Below are positions 15,625-24,127 of a DNA stretch of 64,000 nucleotides, piece by piece (the first letter of the stretch is position 1; every line of letters starts with the position of its first letter). Position numbers and translations under genes: made by a program. The notes under the pieces were generated by a model. That model saw only the letters and a program-made list of their open reading frames with translations. It did not search any database and was not told the origin of the DNA. The stretch spans positions 2,852,001 to 2,916,000 of the forward strand of contig NZ_CP113067.1 in assembly GCF_026625865.1 (NCBI RefSeq), written 5' to 3'. This stretch comes from Microbacterium sp. SL75 (lineage in GTDB: Bacteria; Actinomycetota; Actinomycetes; Actinomycetales; Microbacteriaceae).

Positions 15625-16692
15625 ATGGAGCTGCAGCTCGACCCCCTTTTCCAGACGATCACGCTCGTCGTGCTCGTGCTGATCCTGGTCGCCGACCTGC
15701 TGATCATCCTCAAGCGCCCGCACATCCCTGCGGCGAGGGAGTCGACGCTCTGGGTCGTGTTCTACGTGACGCTGGCGTTGATCTTCGCGGGTGTGCTGTG
15801 GATCGTCGCCGGGGGAGAGGTCGCCGGGCAGTTCGTCGCGGGCTGGCTGACCGAGTACAGCCTGTCGATCGACAACCTCTTCGTGTTCGTGCTGATCATG
15901 GGGCAGTTCGCGGTGCCGCGCCGGTATCAGCAGGAGGTGTTGATGGTGGGCATCATCATCGCGCTCATCCTGCGCGGCGCTTTCATCCTGGTCGGCGCGA
16001 CCATCATCGAGAATTTCAGTCCGATCTTCTACCTCTTTGGCGCGTTCCTCGTCTACACGGCGATCCGCCAGGCGTTCCCGGGCGACGACCACGACGACGA
16101 TTCGCAGAAAGAGAACCTCATCGTGCGGACACTGCGTCGGGTGCTGCCGATGAGCGATGCGTACGACGGCAAGAAGGTCATCACGCGAATCGGCGGGAAG
16201 AAGCTCTTCACCCCGATGATCATCGTGTTCGTCGCGATCGGTGTGACCGACCTGCTGTTCGCGATCGACTCGATTCCCGCGATCTTCGGCATCACGCAGA
16301 GCCCGTTCATCGTCTTCACGGCGAACCTGTTCGCGCTCATGGGTCTGCGTCAGCTGTACTTCCTGCTGGGCGACCTGCTCGACCGCTTGAAGTTCCTGCA
16401 CTACGGGATCGCCTTCATCCTCGCCTTCATCGGCGTGAAGCTCATCCTGCACGCGATGCACGTCAACGAGTTGTCGTTCATCAACGGCGGCGAGCCGATC
16501 GAGTGGGCTCCCGAGATCTCGACGTGGGTGTCGCTCGCCGTGATCGTGCTGTCGATGGCGGTCGCGACGATGGCGAGCCTCATCGCCGCGCGCCGGGAGC
16601 CCGCGTCCGTCGAGGGCCCCCAGGATGCCGCGGCCGATGTCGCCGACGAGAAGGGGACGCCGCGCACGGTCGATCAGCCGAAGGGCGACTGA
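15625..16692 (+). CDS. TerC/Alx-family integral membrane protein
   Basis: 355 aa with about eight membrane helices. The two family repeats each carry acidic signatures inside helices: YSLSIDNLFVFVLIMGQF (~85) and LLFAIDSIPAIFGIT (~205). Homologues are linked to tellurite tolerance, and some export manganese or assist exported metalloproteins. ATG 15625 is preferred because GAAAGG lies 8 nt before it; an ATG at 15610 would add five residues. Stands alone. Confidence 0.88.
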   Translation: MELQLDPLFQTITLVVLVLILVADLLIILKRPHIPAARESTLWVVFYVTLALIFAGVLWIVAGGEVAGQFVAGWLTEYSLSIDNLFVFVLIMGQFAVPRRYQQEVLMVGIIIALILRGAFILVGATIIENFSPIFYLFGAFLVYTAIRQAFPGDDHDDDSQKENLIVRTLRRVLPMSDAYDGKKVITRIGGKKLFTPMIIVFVAIGVTDLLFAIDSIPAIFGITQSPFIVFTANLFALMGLRQLYFLLGDLLDRLKFLHYGIAFILAFIGVKLILHAMHVNELSFINGGEPIEWAPEISTWVSLAVIVLSMAVATMASLIAARREPASVEGPQDAAADVADEKGTPRTVDQPKGD

Positions 16693-16713
16693 CGCGTCGC
16701 CGCACACTCCGCT

Positions 16714-16888
16714 TGTCCCGGTGGATGCGCTGCGTGTCCCAGAAGTGGTTGCCTGTGCGGCCTGCGGACGACCATAAGTGGGACATGGCCGTCGTCTCGC
16801 CGCGCGACACCGCCCCTGTCCCGGTGGATGCGCTGCGTGTCCCAGAAGTGATTGCCCGAGCAGCCCCGAGACAACCACGATTGGGACA
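16714..16888. repeat. two copies of a 72-bp palindromic repeat (103-bp period)
   Basis: Units 16714-16785 and 16817-16888. The first 34 bp are identical; the rest is about half conserved. Each unit starts TGTCCCGG, contains TGTCCCAGAAGTG and ends in GGGACA, so the inner part can fold (TGTCCCA against TGGGACA, and further imperfect pairs). It occupies the gap between terC and the converging monooxygenase gene. Possibly a REP/MITE-like element that also terminates transcription. Confidence 0.8.
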
Positions 16889-16938
16889 TGGGGGTGATCC
16901 GGCGTCGAGCCGTCTGCGCCGGCCCCGGCATCCGGGAC

Positions 16939-18252
16939 CTAGAACGCGCGCAGGTTCGCCTGCAGGCCGCCGTCGACGAACTCCTCGCGGAGGATGCCGC
17001 GTCGGCGGAGAATCGGCACGAGGTCGTCGAGCACGCGGTGCACGGTGACCGGGTGCAGGTCTCCCCACAGAAGGACGCCGTCGTTGCCCCACTCGCCCAG
17101 TTCCTCGATGCGGTCGGCGAACTCGTCCGCCGTGCCGACGAAGCCCGAGCCGTCGCGGAGGCGCCCCACGCGCGCGTGCGCGCCCAGAAGCGTCCGTAAC
17201 GGAGTGTCGGCGTCGTGCTTTCCGACGAGGCGGTTGATGCTGCCCTCCGACACGTGCTCGCCGAAGATCGACCGGTCGAGAGGCTTGTCGAGGTCGAGGC
17301 CGGTGAGATCGGTCTCGAGATCGCTCGACTGCTTGCGCGCGATGGCGACCAGCGCGTCCTCGGAGGGGTTGGCGGATGCCGCGACCAGGCGATCGGCTTC
17401 TTCCGGGGAAGACACGAGCACGGGCTGGATCGCGAAGAGGATGTTGATGTCGGACGCGGCGCGCCCCGCAGCCTCGGCTGCCGCGTGGATGCGTCCGCGA
17501 TAGGCCCGGATGCTCTGCTCGTCGAGAGGCGCGAGGGCCAACTGCACGTCGGAGTTGTGTCCCGCGAACGACAGGCCGCGACCGGATCCGCCGGGGGAGA
17601 CGATCGCGGGCGCGCCGTCGGTGAAGGGCACCGCGTTCAGCGGCCCGTCGAAGCCGAAGTGCTCACCCCGGTGCTGCACCGCCGCGAGCTTCGTACCGTC
17701 GGCGTAGATCCCCGTCTCTTCGTCGGCGACGAGGGCGCCCTCGCCCCAGCTGTCCCAGAGCTTCCGGATGCCGTCGAGCCACTCCTCGGCCCGGTCGTAG
17801 GCCGCGTCGTGCCCGAGCTGCGGCGCGGTCGAGAAGTGGCGCGCGCTACCGGTGTCGGTCACGACGTTCAGGCCGAGACGGTGGCCGCTCAGGTGCTGCA
17901 GCGTCGCGAACTGCCGGGCGGCGGTGTACGGCAGGTAGGCGGCCGGGTTGACCGTCGGCACCACGCCCAGGTGCTGCGTCGCCGCGAACAGGTACGGCGC
18001 GAGCAGCAGCGGGTCGTGCTTGGGTCCGCCGAAGGCGTGACGCACCCGCAGGTCGATCGTGTCGGCGCTGCCGAGCGAGGGCGCGTCCTCGATGATCAGC
18101 AGGTCGAATCCGGCCTGCTCAAGCGTCCGCGCCGAGTCCTGATAGAGCCCCGGCTCACTCCAGCGGTGGTTCCAGCGCAGGTAGGGGTGCCCCCATCCGT
18201 GCGGACCGAAACCGCGCGCGAGGAACCAGCCGAAGTGCTGCAGACGGCTCAC
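16939..18252 (-). CDS. FMN-dependent (NtaA/SnaA/DszA-type) monooxygenase
   Basis: 437 aa, GTG start overlapping the metY stop (GTGA). It is a luciferase-like TIM barrel of the two-component flavin monooxygenase class (HFGWFLARGFGPHGWGHP..., RQFATLQHLSGHRLGLNVVTD, IVSPGGSGRGLSFAGHNSD). Such enzymes use reduced FMN from a separate reductase and oxygen to break C-S or C-N bonds. Coupling to metY suggests scavenging of sulfur from organic compounds, with released sulfide captured by MetY. The substrate is not deducible. Confidence 0.85.
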   Translation of the reverse strand: MSRLQHFGWFLARGFGPHGWGHPYLRWNHRWSEPGLYQDSARTLEQAGFDLLIIEDAPSLGSADTIDLRVRHAFGGPKHDPLLLAPYLFAATQHLGVVPTVNPAAYLPYTAARQFATLQHLSGHRLGLNVVTDTGSARHFSTAPQLGHDAAYDRAEEWLDGIRKLWDSWGEGALVADEETGIYADGTKLAAVQHRGEHFGFDGPLNAVPFTDGAPAIVSPGGSGRGLSFAGHNSDVQLALAPLDEQSIRAYRGRIHAAAEAAGRAASDINILFAIQPVLVSSPEEADRLVAASANPSEDALVAIARKQSSDLETDLTGLDLDKPLDRSIFGEHVSEGSINRLVGKHDADTPLRTLLGAHARVGRLRDGSGFVGTADEFADRIEELGEWGNDGVLLWGDLHPVTVHRVLDDLVPILRRRGILREEFVDGGLQANLRAF

Positions 18253-19559
18253 AGCACGACCGTCTCGCGCTCGACGACGGGGACGCCCACGAGGGCCTGC
18301 TCGAGGTCGGCGAGCAGGTCGTCGATGTCTTCGATGCCGATCGACAGCCTGATCGTGCCGGGGGACACCCCCGCGCGCCGGCGTTCCTCGACCGTCCGGG
18401 CCGAATGCGAGGTGCTCTGCGGGTGCAGCACGAGCGAGCGGACGTCGCCGAGGTGGGTCATGTGCGTGATGAGCTCGACCGACTGCACGACGTGGCGCGC
18501 TGCCTCGAGGCCGCCGCGCAGGGTCACGGTGAACACCGACCCGGTGCCGCGCGTGAGGTACCGCCGACCGAGGTCGAAGTCCGGGTGCGACTCGAGACCC
18601 ACGTGGTCGACGCGCTCGACCTCGGGGCGCTGTTCGAGCCATCGGGCGACGGCCAGGGCGTTCTGCGACTGACGTTCCACGCGCAGGCTCAGCGTCTCGA
18701 TGCCCTGACCGATGAGGAAGGCGTTCAACGGCGACGGCGAGGGACCGAACCGCGGCGCGGCACTCTCGCGGATGTAGGCGCCGCGGGCGCGGGCGCCGTG
18801 CCGCTCTGCGAAGCTCGCCCCGCCGAGGCGGTCGGTCTGCACGAGATGGGGGAAGAGATGACCGGATGCCGCGGCGTCGAAGCGACCGTCGTCGACGATC
18901 ACCCCGCCGAGCACCGCACCCTGCCCCGCGAGGAACTTGCTCGCCGAGTGCACGACGACGGCGGCGCCGTGCTCGAGGGGACGCAGGAGATAGGGCGTGG
19001 TGAACGTGCTGTCGACGACGAGGGGGATGCCGCGCTCCCGCCCGATCGCCGAGACGGCGGCGATGTCGAGAACGTCGTTGCGGGCGTTCGAGAGCGTCTC
19101 GGCGAACAGTGCGCGCGTGCGGGGGGTGATGGCATCCCGCCATGCGGCGAGATCGCCCGTGGGCACGAAGGTGGTCTCGATGCCGAGCCGCGCGAGGTTG
19201 TCGAGGAGCAGGCCGCGCGTGCCCTCGTAGATGTGCTCCGAGACGACGACGTGGTCGCCGGCCCCGGCCAGGGCCAGCAGGGCGACGGTGACGGCCGCTT
19301 GCCCGCTCGAGACGAGAACGGCCTGGTCGCCGCCCTCGAGGCAAGCGAGGCGCTCCTCGACGGCCTGGATCGTGGGGTTGCCGGTGCGCGTGTAACCGAA
19401 GCCGGTGCCGGTGCCGAAGTGTTCGGCCGAGGCGTCGAGACTGTCGAAGGTGAAGCCCGCCGTGAGGTAGATCGGCGTGGCCCGCGGCGAGGCGTGGGCG
19501 GTGGCCGAGCCCGCGTGCACCTGACGCGTCGAGAATCCGATGTCGGCGTTCGCGGCCAT
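18249..19559 (-). CDS. metY: O-acetylhomoserine sulfhydrylase
   Basis: 436 aa, Cys/Met-metabolism PLP enzyme. The PLP lysine lies in VHSASKFLAGQG (~residue 210); upstream GFGYTRTGNPTIQAVEERLACLEGG is the family's phosphate/substrate region, and SSGQAA the cofactor loop. The length and the HSASK(F)L form fit the MetY branch (sulfide plus O-acetylhomoserine to homocysteine) better than MetB/MetC. GGAG stands 8 nt before ATG. I see no recognisable SAM riboswitch in the ~180-nt leader. Confidence 0.88.
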   Translation of the reverse strand: MAANADIGFSTRQVHAGSATAHASPRATPIYLTAGFTFDSLDASAEHFGTGTGFGYTRTGNPTIQAVEERLACLEGGDQAVLVSSGQAAVTVALLALAGAGDHVVVSEHIYEGTRGLLLDNLARLGIETTFVPTGDLAAWRDAITPRTRALFAETLSNARNDVLDIAAVSAIGRERGIPLVVDSTFTTPYLLRPLEHGAAVVVHSASKFLAGQGAVLGGVIVDDGRFDAAASGHLFPHLVQTDRLGGASFAERHGARARGAYIRESAAPRFGPSPSPLNAFLIGQGIETLSLRVERQSQNALAVARWLEQRPEVERVDHVGLESHPDFDLGRRYLTRGTGSVFTVTLRGGLEAARHVVQSVELITHMTHLGDVRSLVLHPQSTSHSARTVEERRRAGVSPGTIRLSIGIEDIDDLLADLEQALVGVPVVERETVVL

Positions 19560-19742
19560 GGGTCACGCTCCGTTTCGCGGGGGCGGGGCGGGCTCGCGGG
19601 TCGGGCCCGTTCCCGAGGGGTGTTCGGGATCGGCCCAGGCTCGCACGGGGGAGTCGTCGGCGACGAAATGTGCGGCGCTCTGTTACGGGCGGCACCCACG
19701 TCGCGGACGCCGTGGCGCGGCCGGCACGGGTGAGCCCGGTGG

Positions 19743-19748
19743 TATCGT
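19743..19748 (+). promoter_or_regulatory. -10 of the leuCD operon (leaderless leader peptide)
   Basis: TATCGT preceded by TGG (extended -10). The GTG of the leader peptide begins 6 nt later, so translation of the leader probably starts at the first transcribed nucleotide. Confidence 0.5.
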
Positions 19749-19754
19749 GACCGG

Positions 19755-19805
19755 GTGCGGATCGCTCGCCTCCTCCTTAGCGGCCGCGACGAGACCTTGT
19801 CCTAG
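19755..19805 (+). CDS. leuL: leucine leader peptide
   Basis: 16 residues, MRIARLLLSGRDETLS (read from GTG), with three consecutive Leu codons CTC CTC CTT and a fourth (TTG) near the end. It lies 60 nt before leuC and overlaps the 5' arm of the hairpin. Position, size and codon content are those of an attenuation leader sensing charged tRNA-Leu. Confidence 0.65.
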   Translation: MRIARLLLSGRDETLS

Positions 19806-19836
19806 GCCTTTCTCGTCGCGGAGTTCGTCGCGGGCC
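19785..19836 (+). promoter_or_regulatory. attenuator-like alternative hairpins before leuC
   Basis: CGCGACGAGA (19785-19794) pairs perfectly with TCTCGTCGCG (19811-19820). The downstream repeat TCGTCGCGG (19828-19836) could compete for the same 5' arm. The 5' arm lies within leuL codons after the Leu run, so ribosome position would choose the fold. No strong U-run follows, so control could be translational or by termination. Confidence 0.5.
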
Positions 19837-19865
19837 TCACACCCCTTCCGAGGAGAAACGCAAAC

Positions 19866-21347
19866 ATGAGCAGCACCCCGATCGATGGCATCCGGATCCC
19901 GGACCGCCCCCGCACCCTGGCCGAGAAGGTCTGGGACGACCACCTCGTGGTCAAGGGCGAGAACGGCCAGCCCGATCTGATCTACATCGACCTCCACCTC
20001 GTGCACGAGGTCACCAGCCCCCAGGCCTTCGACGGTCTGCGCGCCGAGGGGCGCCCCGTGCGGCGGCTCGATCTGACGATCGCCACCGAGGACCACAACA
20101 CCCCGACGCTCGACATCGACAAGCCGATCGCCGACCTGACCAGCCGCACGCAGATCGACACCCTGCGCCGAAACGCCGAGGAGTTCGGCGTGCGCATCCA
20201 CTCGCTCGGCGACAAAGAGCAGGGCATTGTCCACGTCGTGGGCCCGCAGCTCGGGCTCACCATGCCGGGCATCACCGTCGTATGCGGCGACTCGCACACC
20301 TCTACCCACGGTGCGTTCGGCGCGATGGCGTTCGGCATCGGCACGAGCGAGGTCGAGCACGTGCTCGCCACGCAGACACTGCCGCTGAAACCGTTCAAGA
20401 CGATGGCGATCACCGTCGAGGGCGACCTCAAGCCCGGCGTCACCGCGAAAGACATCATCCTCGCGATCATCGCCAAGATCGGCGCCAACGGCGGGCAGGG
20501 CTACGTGCTCGAGTTCCGCGGCAGCGCCATCCGCTCCCTCTCGATGGAGGGACGCATGACGATGTGCAACATGTCGATCGAGGCCGGCGCACGAGCCGGC
20601 ATGATCGCCCCCGATGAGACGACCTTCGCCTACGTCAAGGACAAGCCCCACGCCCCGCAGGGCCGGGACTGGGACGACGCGGTCGCTTACTGGCGCACCC
20701 TGCCCAGCGACGAGGGCGCCGTCTACGACGCCGAGGTCTTCCTCGACGCGAACGAGCTCGAGCCCTTCGTCACGTGGGGCACGAACCCGGGCCAGGGCGT
20801 CTCGCTGTCGGACGTCGTTCCGACGCCGTCCGAGATCGCCGACCCCAACGAGCGTGCCGCCGCCGAGCGCGCCCTCGAGTACATGGACCTTCAGGCCGGC
20901 ACGCCGATGAAGGACATCCCCGTGGATGCCGTGTTCATGGGCTCGTGCACGAACAGCCGTATCGAGGACCTCCGTGCCTTCGCCTCCGTCATCCAGGGCC
21001 GCACCAAGGCCGAGAACGTCCGCGTCATGGTCGTTCCCGGATCGGCGCGCGTGCGCCTCGAGGCCGAGGCAGAAGGCCTCGACAAGGTCTTCGTCGACTT
21101 CGGTGCCGAGTGGCGCTTCGCCGGGTGCTCGATGTGCCTGGGCATGAACCCCGATCAGCTGGCTCCGGGGGAGCGCTGCGCGTCGACCTCCAACCGCAAC
21201 TTCGAGGGCCGCCAGGGCAAGGGCGGGCGCACCCACCTCGTCTCGCCGCTGGTCGCGGCCGCGACCGCCGTGCGCGGAACCCTGTCCAGCCCCGCGGACC
21301 TCGATCCCGTCCGCACCGAGACCGTTTCGACCGGGGCGGAGGCCTGA
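19866..21347 (+). CDS. leuC: 3-isopropylmalate dehydratase, large subunit
   Basis: 493-aa aconitase-family subunit that isomerises 2- to 3-isopropylmalate in leucine synthesis. [33 protein letters not shown] and the three [4Fe-4S] cysteines (GSCTNSR, then FAGCSMCLG) are present. Strong GAGGAG ribosome-binding site before ATG. One base separates it from leuD. Expression is probably set by the leader at 19743-19836. Confidence 0.96.
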   Translation: MSSTPIDGIRIPDRPRTLAEKVWDDHLVVKGENGQPDLIYIDLHLVHEVTSPQAFDGLRAEGRPVRRLDLTIATEDHNTPTLDIDKPIADLTSRTQIDTLRRNAEEFGVRIHSLGDKEQGIVHVVGPQLGLTMPGITVVCGDSHTSTHGAFGAMAFGIGTSEVEHVLATQTLPLKPFKTMAITVEGDLKPGVTAKDIILAIIAKIGANGGQGYVLEFRGSAIRSLSMEGRMTMCNMSIEAGARAGMIAPDETTFAYVKDKPHAPQGRDWDDAVAYWRTLPSDEGAVYDAEVFLDANELEPFVTWGTNPGQGVSLSDVVPTPSEIADPNERAAAERALEYMDLQAGTPMKDIPVDAVFMGSCTNSRIEDLRAFASVIQGRTKAENVRVMVVPGSARVRLEAEAEGLDKVFVDFGAEWRFAGCSMCLGMNPDQLAPGERCASTSNRNFEGRQGKGGRTHLVSPLVAAATAVRGTLSSPADLDPVRTETVSTGAEA

Positions 21348-21348
21348 C

Positions 21349-21945
21349 ATGGAGAAGTTCACCACGCACACCGGTGTCGCCGCTCCGCTGAAGCGCTCGG
21401 CGGTCGACACCGACCAGATCATCCCGGCCGTCTTCCTCAAGCGCGTCACCAAGACCGGCTTCGACGACGCCCTGTTCGCCAACTGGCGCCAGGACCCGGA
21501 CTTCGTCCTGAACCAGGACGCCTACCGCTCGGCATCCGTCCTCGTCGCCGGCCCCGACTTCGGGACGGGTTCGAGTCGCGAGCACGCCGTGTGGGCGCTG
21601 CGCGATTACGGCTTCCAGGTGGTGCTCAGCCCCAAGTTCGCCGACATCTTCCGCGGGAACTCGGGCAAGCAGGGCCTGGTCACGGGCGTGATCACCGAAG
21701 ACGAGGTCGAGCAGATCTGGGCGGTGATCGAGGCGAATCCGGGCATCGAGATGACCGTGGACCTTACCGCGAAGACCGCCACGGTGGGCGACCTCCAGGT
21801 CTCGTTCGAGATCGACGATTACACTAGGTGGCGGCTTCTCGAAGGGCTCGACGACATCGGGCTCACGCTGCGTGACGAAGACAAGATCACGCAGTTCGAG
21901 GCGCGCCGCGAGGCATGGCGGCCGCGGACCCTCCCGGTCCGCTGA
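21349..21945 (+). CDS. leuD: 3-isopropylmalate dehydratase, small subunit
   Basis: 198-aa swivelling domain that completes Leu[14 protein letters not shown] and [14 protein letters not shown] are the family signatures. Starts one base after the leuC stop. Normal length. Followed by a perfect 22-bp palindrome before murA. Confidence 0.96.
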   Translation: MEKFTTHTGVAAPLKRSAVDTDQIIPAVFLKRVTKTGFDDALFANWRQDPDFVLNQDAYRSASVLVAGPDFGTGSSREHAVWALRDYGFQVVLSPKFADIFRGNSGKQGLVTGVITEDEVEQIWAVIEANPGIEMTVDLTAKTATVGDLQVSFEIDDYTRWRLLEGLDDIGLTLRDEDKITQFEARREAWRPRTLPVR

Positions 21946-21949
21946 GCCC

Positions 21950-21971
21950 GATCGACCCGATCGGGTCGATC
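21950..21971. terminator. perfect 22-bp palindrome after leuD
   Basis: GATCGACCCGA at 21950-21960 is followed directly by its reverse complement (21961-21971), 5 nt after the leuD stop and 36 nt before murA. No T-run. Either a weak terminator or a protein-binding palindrome. Confidence 0.4.
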
Positions 21972-22007
21972 TGCCGCCCCTCGTCCACGAAGTGAGGTCC
22001 ACCCCCC

Positions 22008-23381
22008 ATGAGCACACTCGTCACCGATTCCGGAGATCAGAATCCCGGACAGCCCGATTGGGAGGCGGCAGAGACCCTCTCGATCCGCGGCGGCCGACCG
22101 CTGCGGGGGACCGTCGAGGTCAAGGGCGCCAAGAACCTGGTGACCAAGGCCATGGTGGCGGCCCTGCTGGGCGAGACCACGAGCACGCTTCGCGACGTGC
22201 CGATGATCAGCGACGTGAAGGTCGTGCGTTCGCTCCTCGAGGTTCACGGTGTCACGGTGACCGAGGGCGACGAGGAGGGCACGCTGCACCTCGATCCCTC
22301 GGGCGCCGTCGCCGCGCACTTCGAAGAGATCGATGCGCACGCGGGTGCGTCGCGCATCCCGATCCTGTTCTGCGGTCCGCTGCTGCACCTGCTCGGTGAG
22401 GCGCTCATCCCCGACCTCGGCGGATGCCGCATCGGCGACCGTCCCATCAACTTCCACATGGACGCCCTGCGCGCGTTCGGTGCGGTCGTCGACAAGAGCT
22501 ACGAGGGCATCCGCATCACCGCCCCCAACGGCCTGCACGGCGCGAACATCACGCTGCCCTACCCGAGCGTCGGCGCGACCGAGCAGGTTCTGCTCACCGC
22601 TGTCCGGGCCAAGGGCGTGACCGAGCTGCGCAACGCGGCGATCGAGCCCGAGATCATGGACCTCATCGCGGTGCTACAGAAGATGGGCGCGATCATCTCG
22701 TACGAGCCCAACCGCGTCATCTTCATCGAGGGCGTCGACAAGCTCGTCGGCTACGACCACCGCGCGATCTTCGACCGCAACGAGGCCGCATCCTGGGCGT
22801 GCGCGGCCCTGGCCACCGACGGCGAGATCTTCGCCAAGGGCGCCCGCCAGCAGGACATGCTGACCTTCCTCAACGTCTTCCGGAAGGCCGGCGGATGGTT
22901 CGACGTCCGAGAGGACGGCATCCTGTTCCGTCGCGGTGAGGCCCTCAAGCCCGTGATGGTCGAGACGGACGTGCACCCGGGCTTCATGACCGACTGGCAG
23001 CAGCCGCTCATCGTCGCCCTCACGCAGGCTCCTGGGACCTCCACCGTGCACGAAACCGTGTACGAGAACCGCCTGGGCTTCACCGAGGCGCTGAACAAGA
23101 TGGGCGCCGACATCGTCGTGCACCCCAAGGGCATCTCGAGCCCCGACCGCCGCGTTCCCCGTCGCGACCTCGAGCAGGCGGCCGTCATCAACGGGCCGAC
23201 GCCGCTGCACGGCGCCGACGTCGAGGTGCCCGACCTCCGCGGCGGCTACAGCTACGTGATCGCGGCTCTCGCGGCCGAGGGCGAATCGACGGTGCGCAAC
23301 ATCGGCATCATCCGTCGCGGGTACGAGAAGTTCCTCGAGAAGCTCACGGCTCTCGACGCCGACTTCGACGTCGTGGGCTGA
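22008..23381 (+). CDS. murA: UDP-N-acetylglucosamine 1-carboxyvinyltransferase
   Basis: 457 aa. Commits UDP-GlcNAc to peptidoglycan by adding enolpyruvate. VKGAKNLVTKAMVAALL is the N-terminal signature. LGGCRIGDRPINFH carries the phosphoenolpyruvate/fosfomycin-reactive Cys (residue 140), so the protein should be fosfomycin-sensitive rather than a Cys-to-Asp form. About 20 extra N-terminal residues precede the core. Starts the run murA-plsC-gpsA-ddl. Confidence 0.93.
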   Translation: MSTLVTDSGDQNPGQPDWEAAETLSIRGGRPLRGTVEVKGAKNLVTKAMVAALLGETTSTLRDVPMISDVKVVRSLLEVHGVTVTEGDEEGTLHLDPSGAVAAHFEEIDAHAGASRIPILFCGPLLHLLGEALIPDLGGCRIGDRPINFHMDALRAFGAVVDKSYEGIRITAPNGLHGANITLPYPSVGATEQVLLTAVRAKGVTELRNAAIEPEIMDLIAVLQKMGAIISYEPNRVIFIEGVDKLVGYDHRAIFDRNEAASWACAALATDGEIFAKGARQQDMLTFLNVFRKAGGWFDVREDGILFRRGEALKPVMVETDVHPGFMTDWQQPLIVALTQAPGTSTVHETVYENRLGFTEALNKMGADIVVHPKGISSPDRRVPRRDLEQAAVINGPTPLHGADVEVPDLRGGYSYVIAALAAEGESTVRNIGIIRRGYEKFLEKLTALDADFDVVG

Positions 23382-23386
23382 CGCCG

Positions 23387-24127
23387 GTGGCTTCGAACCC
23401 CGAGAAGAGCCGGCCGAGCGCCTTCTGGCCGCTCGCGGCGATCATCGTCCCCCTCACGGGGCTCTTCGCCCGGATCGAGATCCGCGGTGCGGAGAACCTC
23501 CCTCGCGAGGGCGCCTACGTTCTCGCTCCGAACCATAACTCGGAGTTCGATCCCGTGATCGTGGCGGTCGCCGTCTGGCGACTCGGTCGCGCCCCGCGGT
23601 TCATGGCGAAAGAGAGTCTCTTCAAGGTCCCCGTGCTCGGCGCCGCGCTCCGCGCGACGGGGATGGTCCCCGTGCCCCGGGCTTCGACGAGCGCGAACCA
23701 GTCGATGAAGGCCGCCGAGCAGATCGCCCGCGACGGCCGCGGCGTCATCGTCTACGCCGAGGGCACCCTCACGCGCGACCCCGACCTGTGGCCGATGCGC
23801 GGCAAGACGGGCGCGGTGCGCCTCGCCCTCGCCGGCGACCTGCCGCTCATCCCCATGGCGCAGTGGGGCGTGCAGCAGATCCTCCCGCGGTACGGGAAGC
23901 TGAAGTTCCCCCGCCGCTCGCACGTGATCGTCGAGTTCGGGCCCGCCATGGACATGAGCGCCTATACGGCGACGCCCACGCAGCCGGCCACGCTGACGAA
24001 GGCGACCGACGCGATGATGAACGAGGTCACGGCGATGCTCTCCGGCATCCGGGGCCTGCCCGCCCCCGCGGAGCGCTGGAACCCGTCGCAGCACGGGCAG
24101 AACGAGACGGGCCGCCTTGAGCCGTAA
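23387..24127 (+). CDS. 1-acyl-glycerol-3-phosphate acyltransferase (PlsC family)
   Basis: 246 aa, GTG start 5 nt after murA. NHNSEFDP gives the HX4D catalytic motif, and VYAEGTLTRDP the glycerol-phosphate-binding EGT motif. It acylates lysophosphatidate in membrane phospholipid synthesis. Lies directly before gpsA, which makes the glycerol-3-phosphate backbone. gpsA begins inside its last codons. Confidence 0.88.
   Translation: MASNPEKSRPSAFWPLAAIIVPLTGLFARIEIRGAENLPREGAYVLAPNHNSEFDPVIVAVAVWRLGRAPRFMAKESLFKVPVLGAALRATGMVPVPRASTSANQSMKAAEQIARDGRGVIVYAEGTLTRDPDLWPMRGKTGAVRLALAGDLPLIPMAQWGVQQILPRYGKLKFPRRSHVIVEFGPAMDMSAYTATPTQPATLTKATDAMMNEVTAMLSGIRGLPAPAERWNPSQHGQNETGRLEP

Noticed and set aside
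16714..16888. CRISPR array
   Set aside because: Only two units, 72 bp long with poorly conserved interiors, no spacer structure and no cas genes.
19560..19740. SAM riboswitch upstream of metY
   Set aside because: The leader shows only GC-rich local hairpins; I could not trace the conserved core of SAM-I, SAM-II or SAM-IV.
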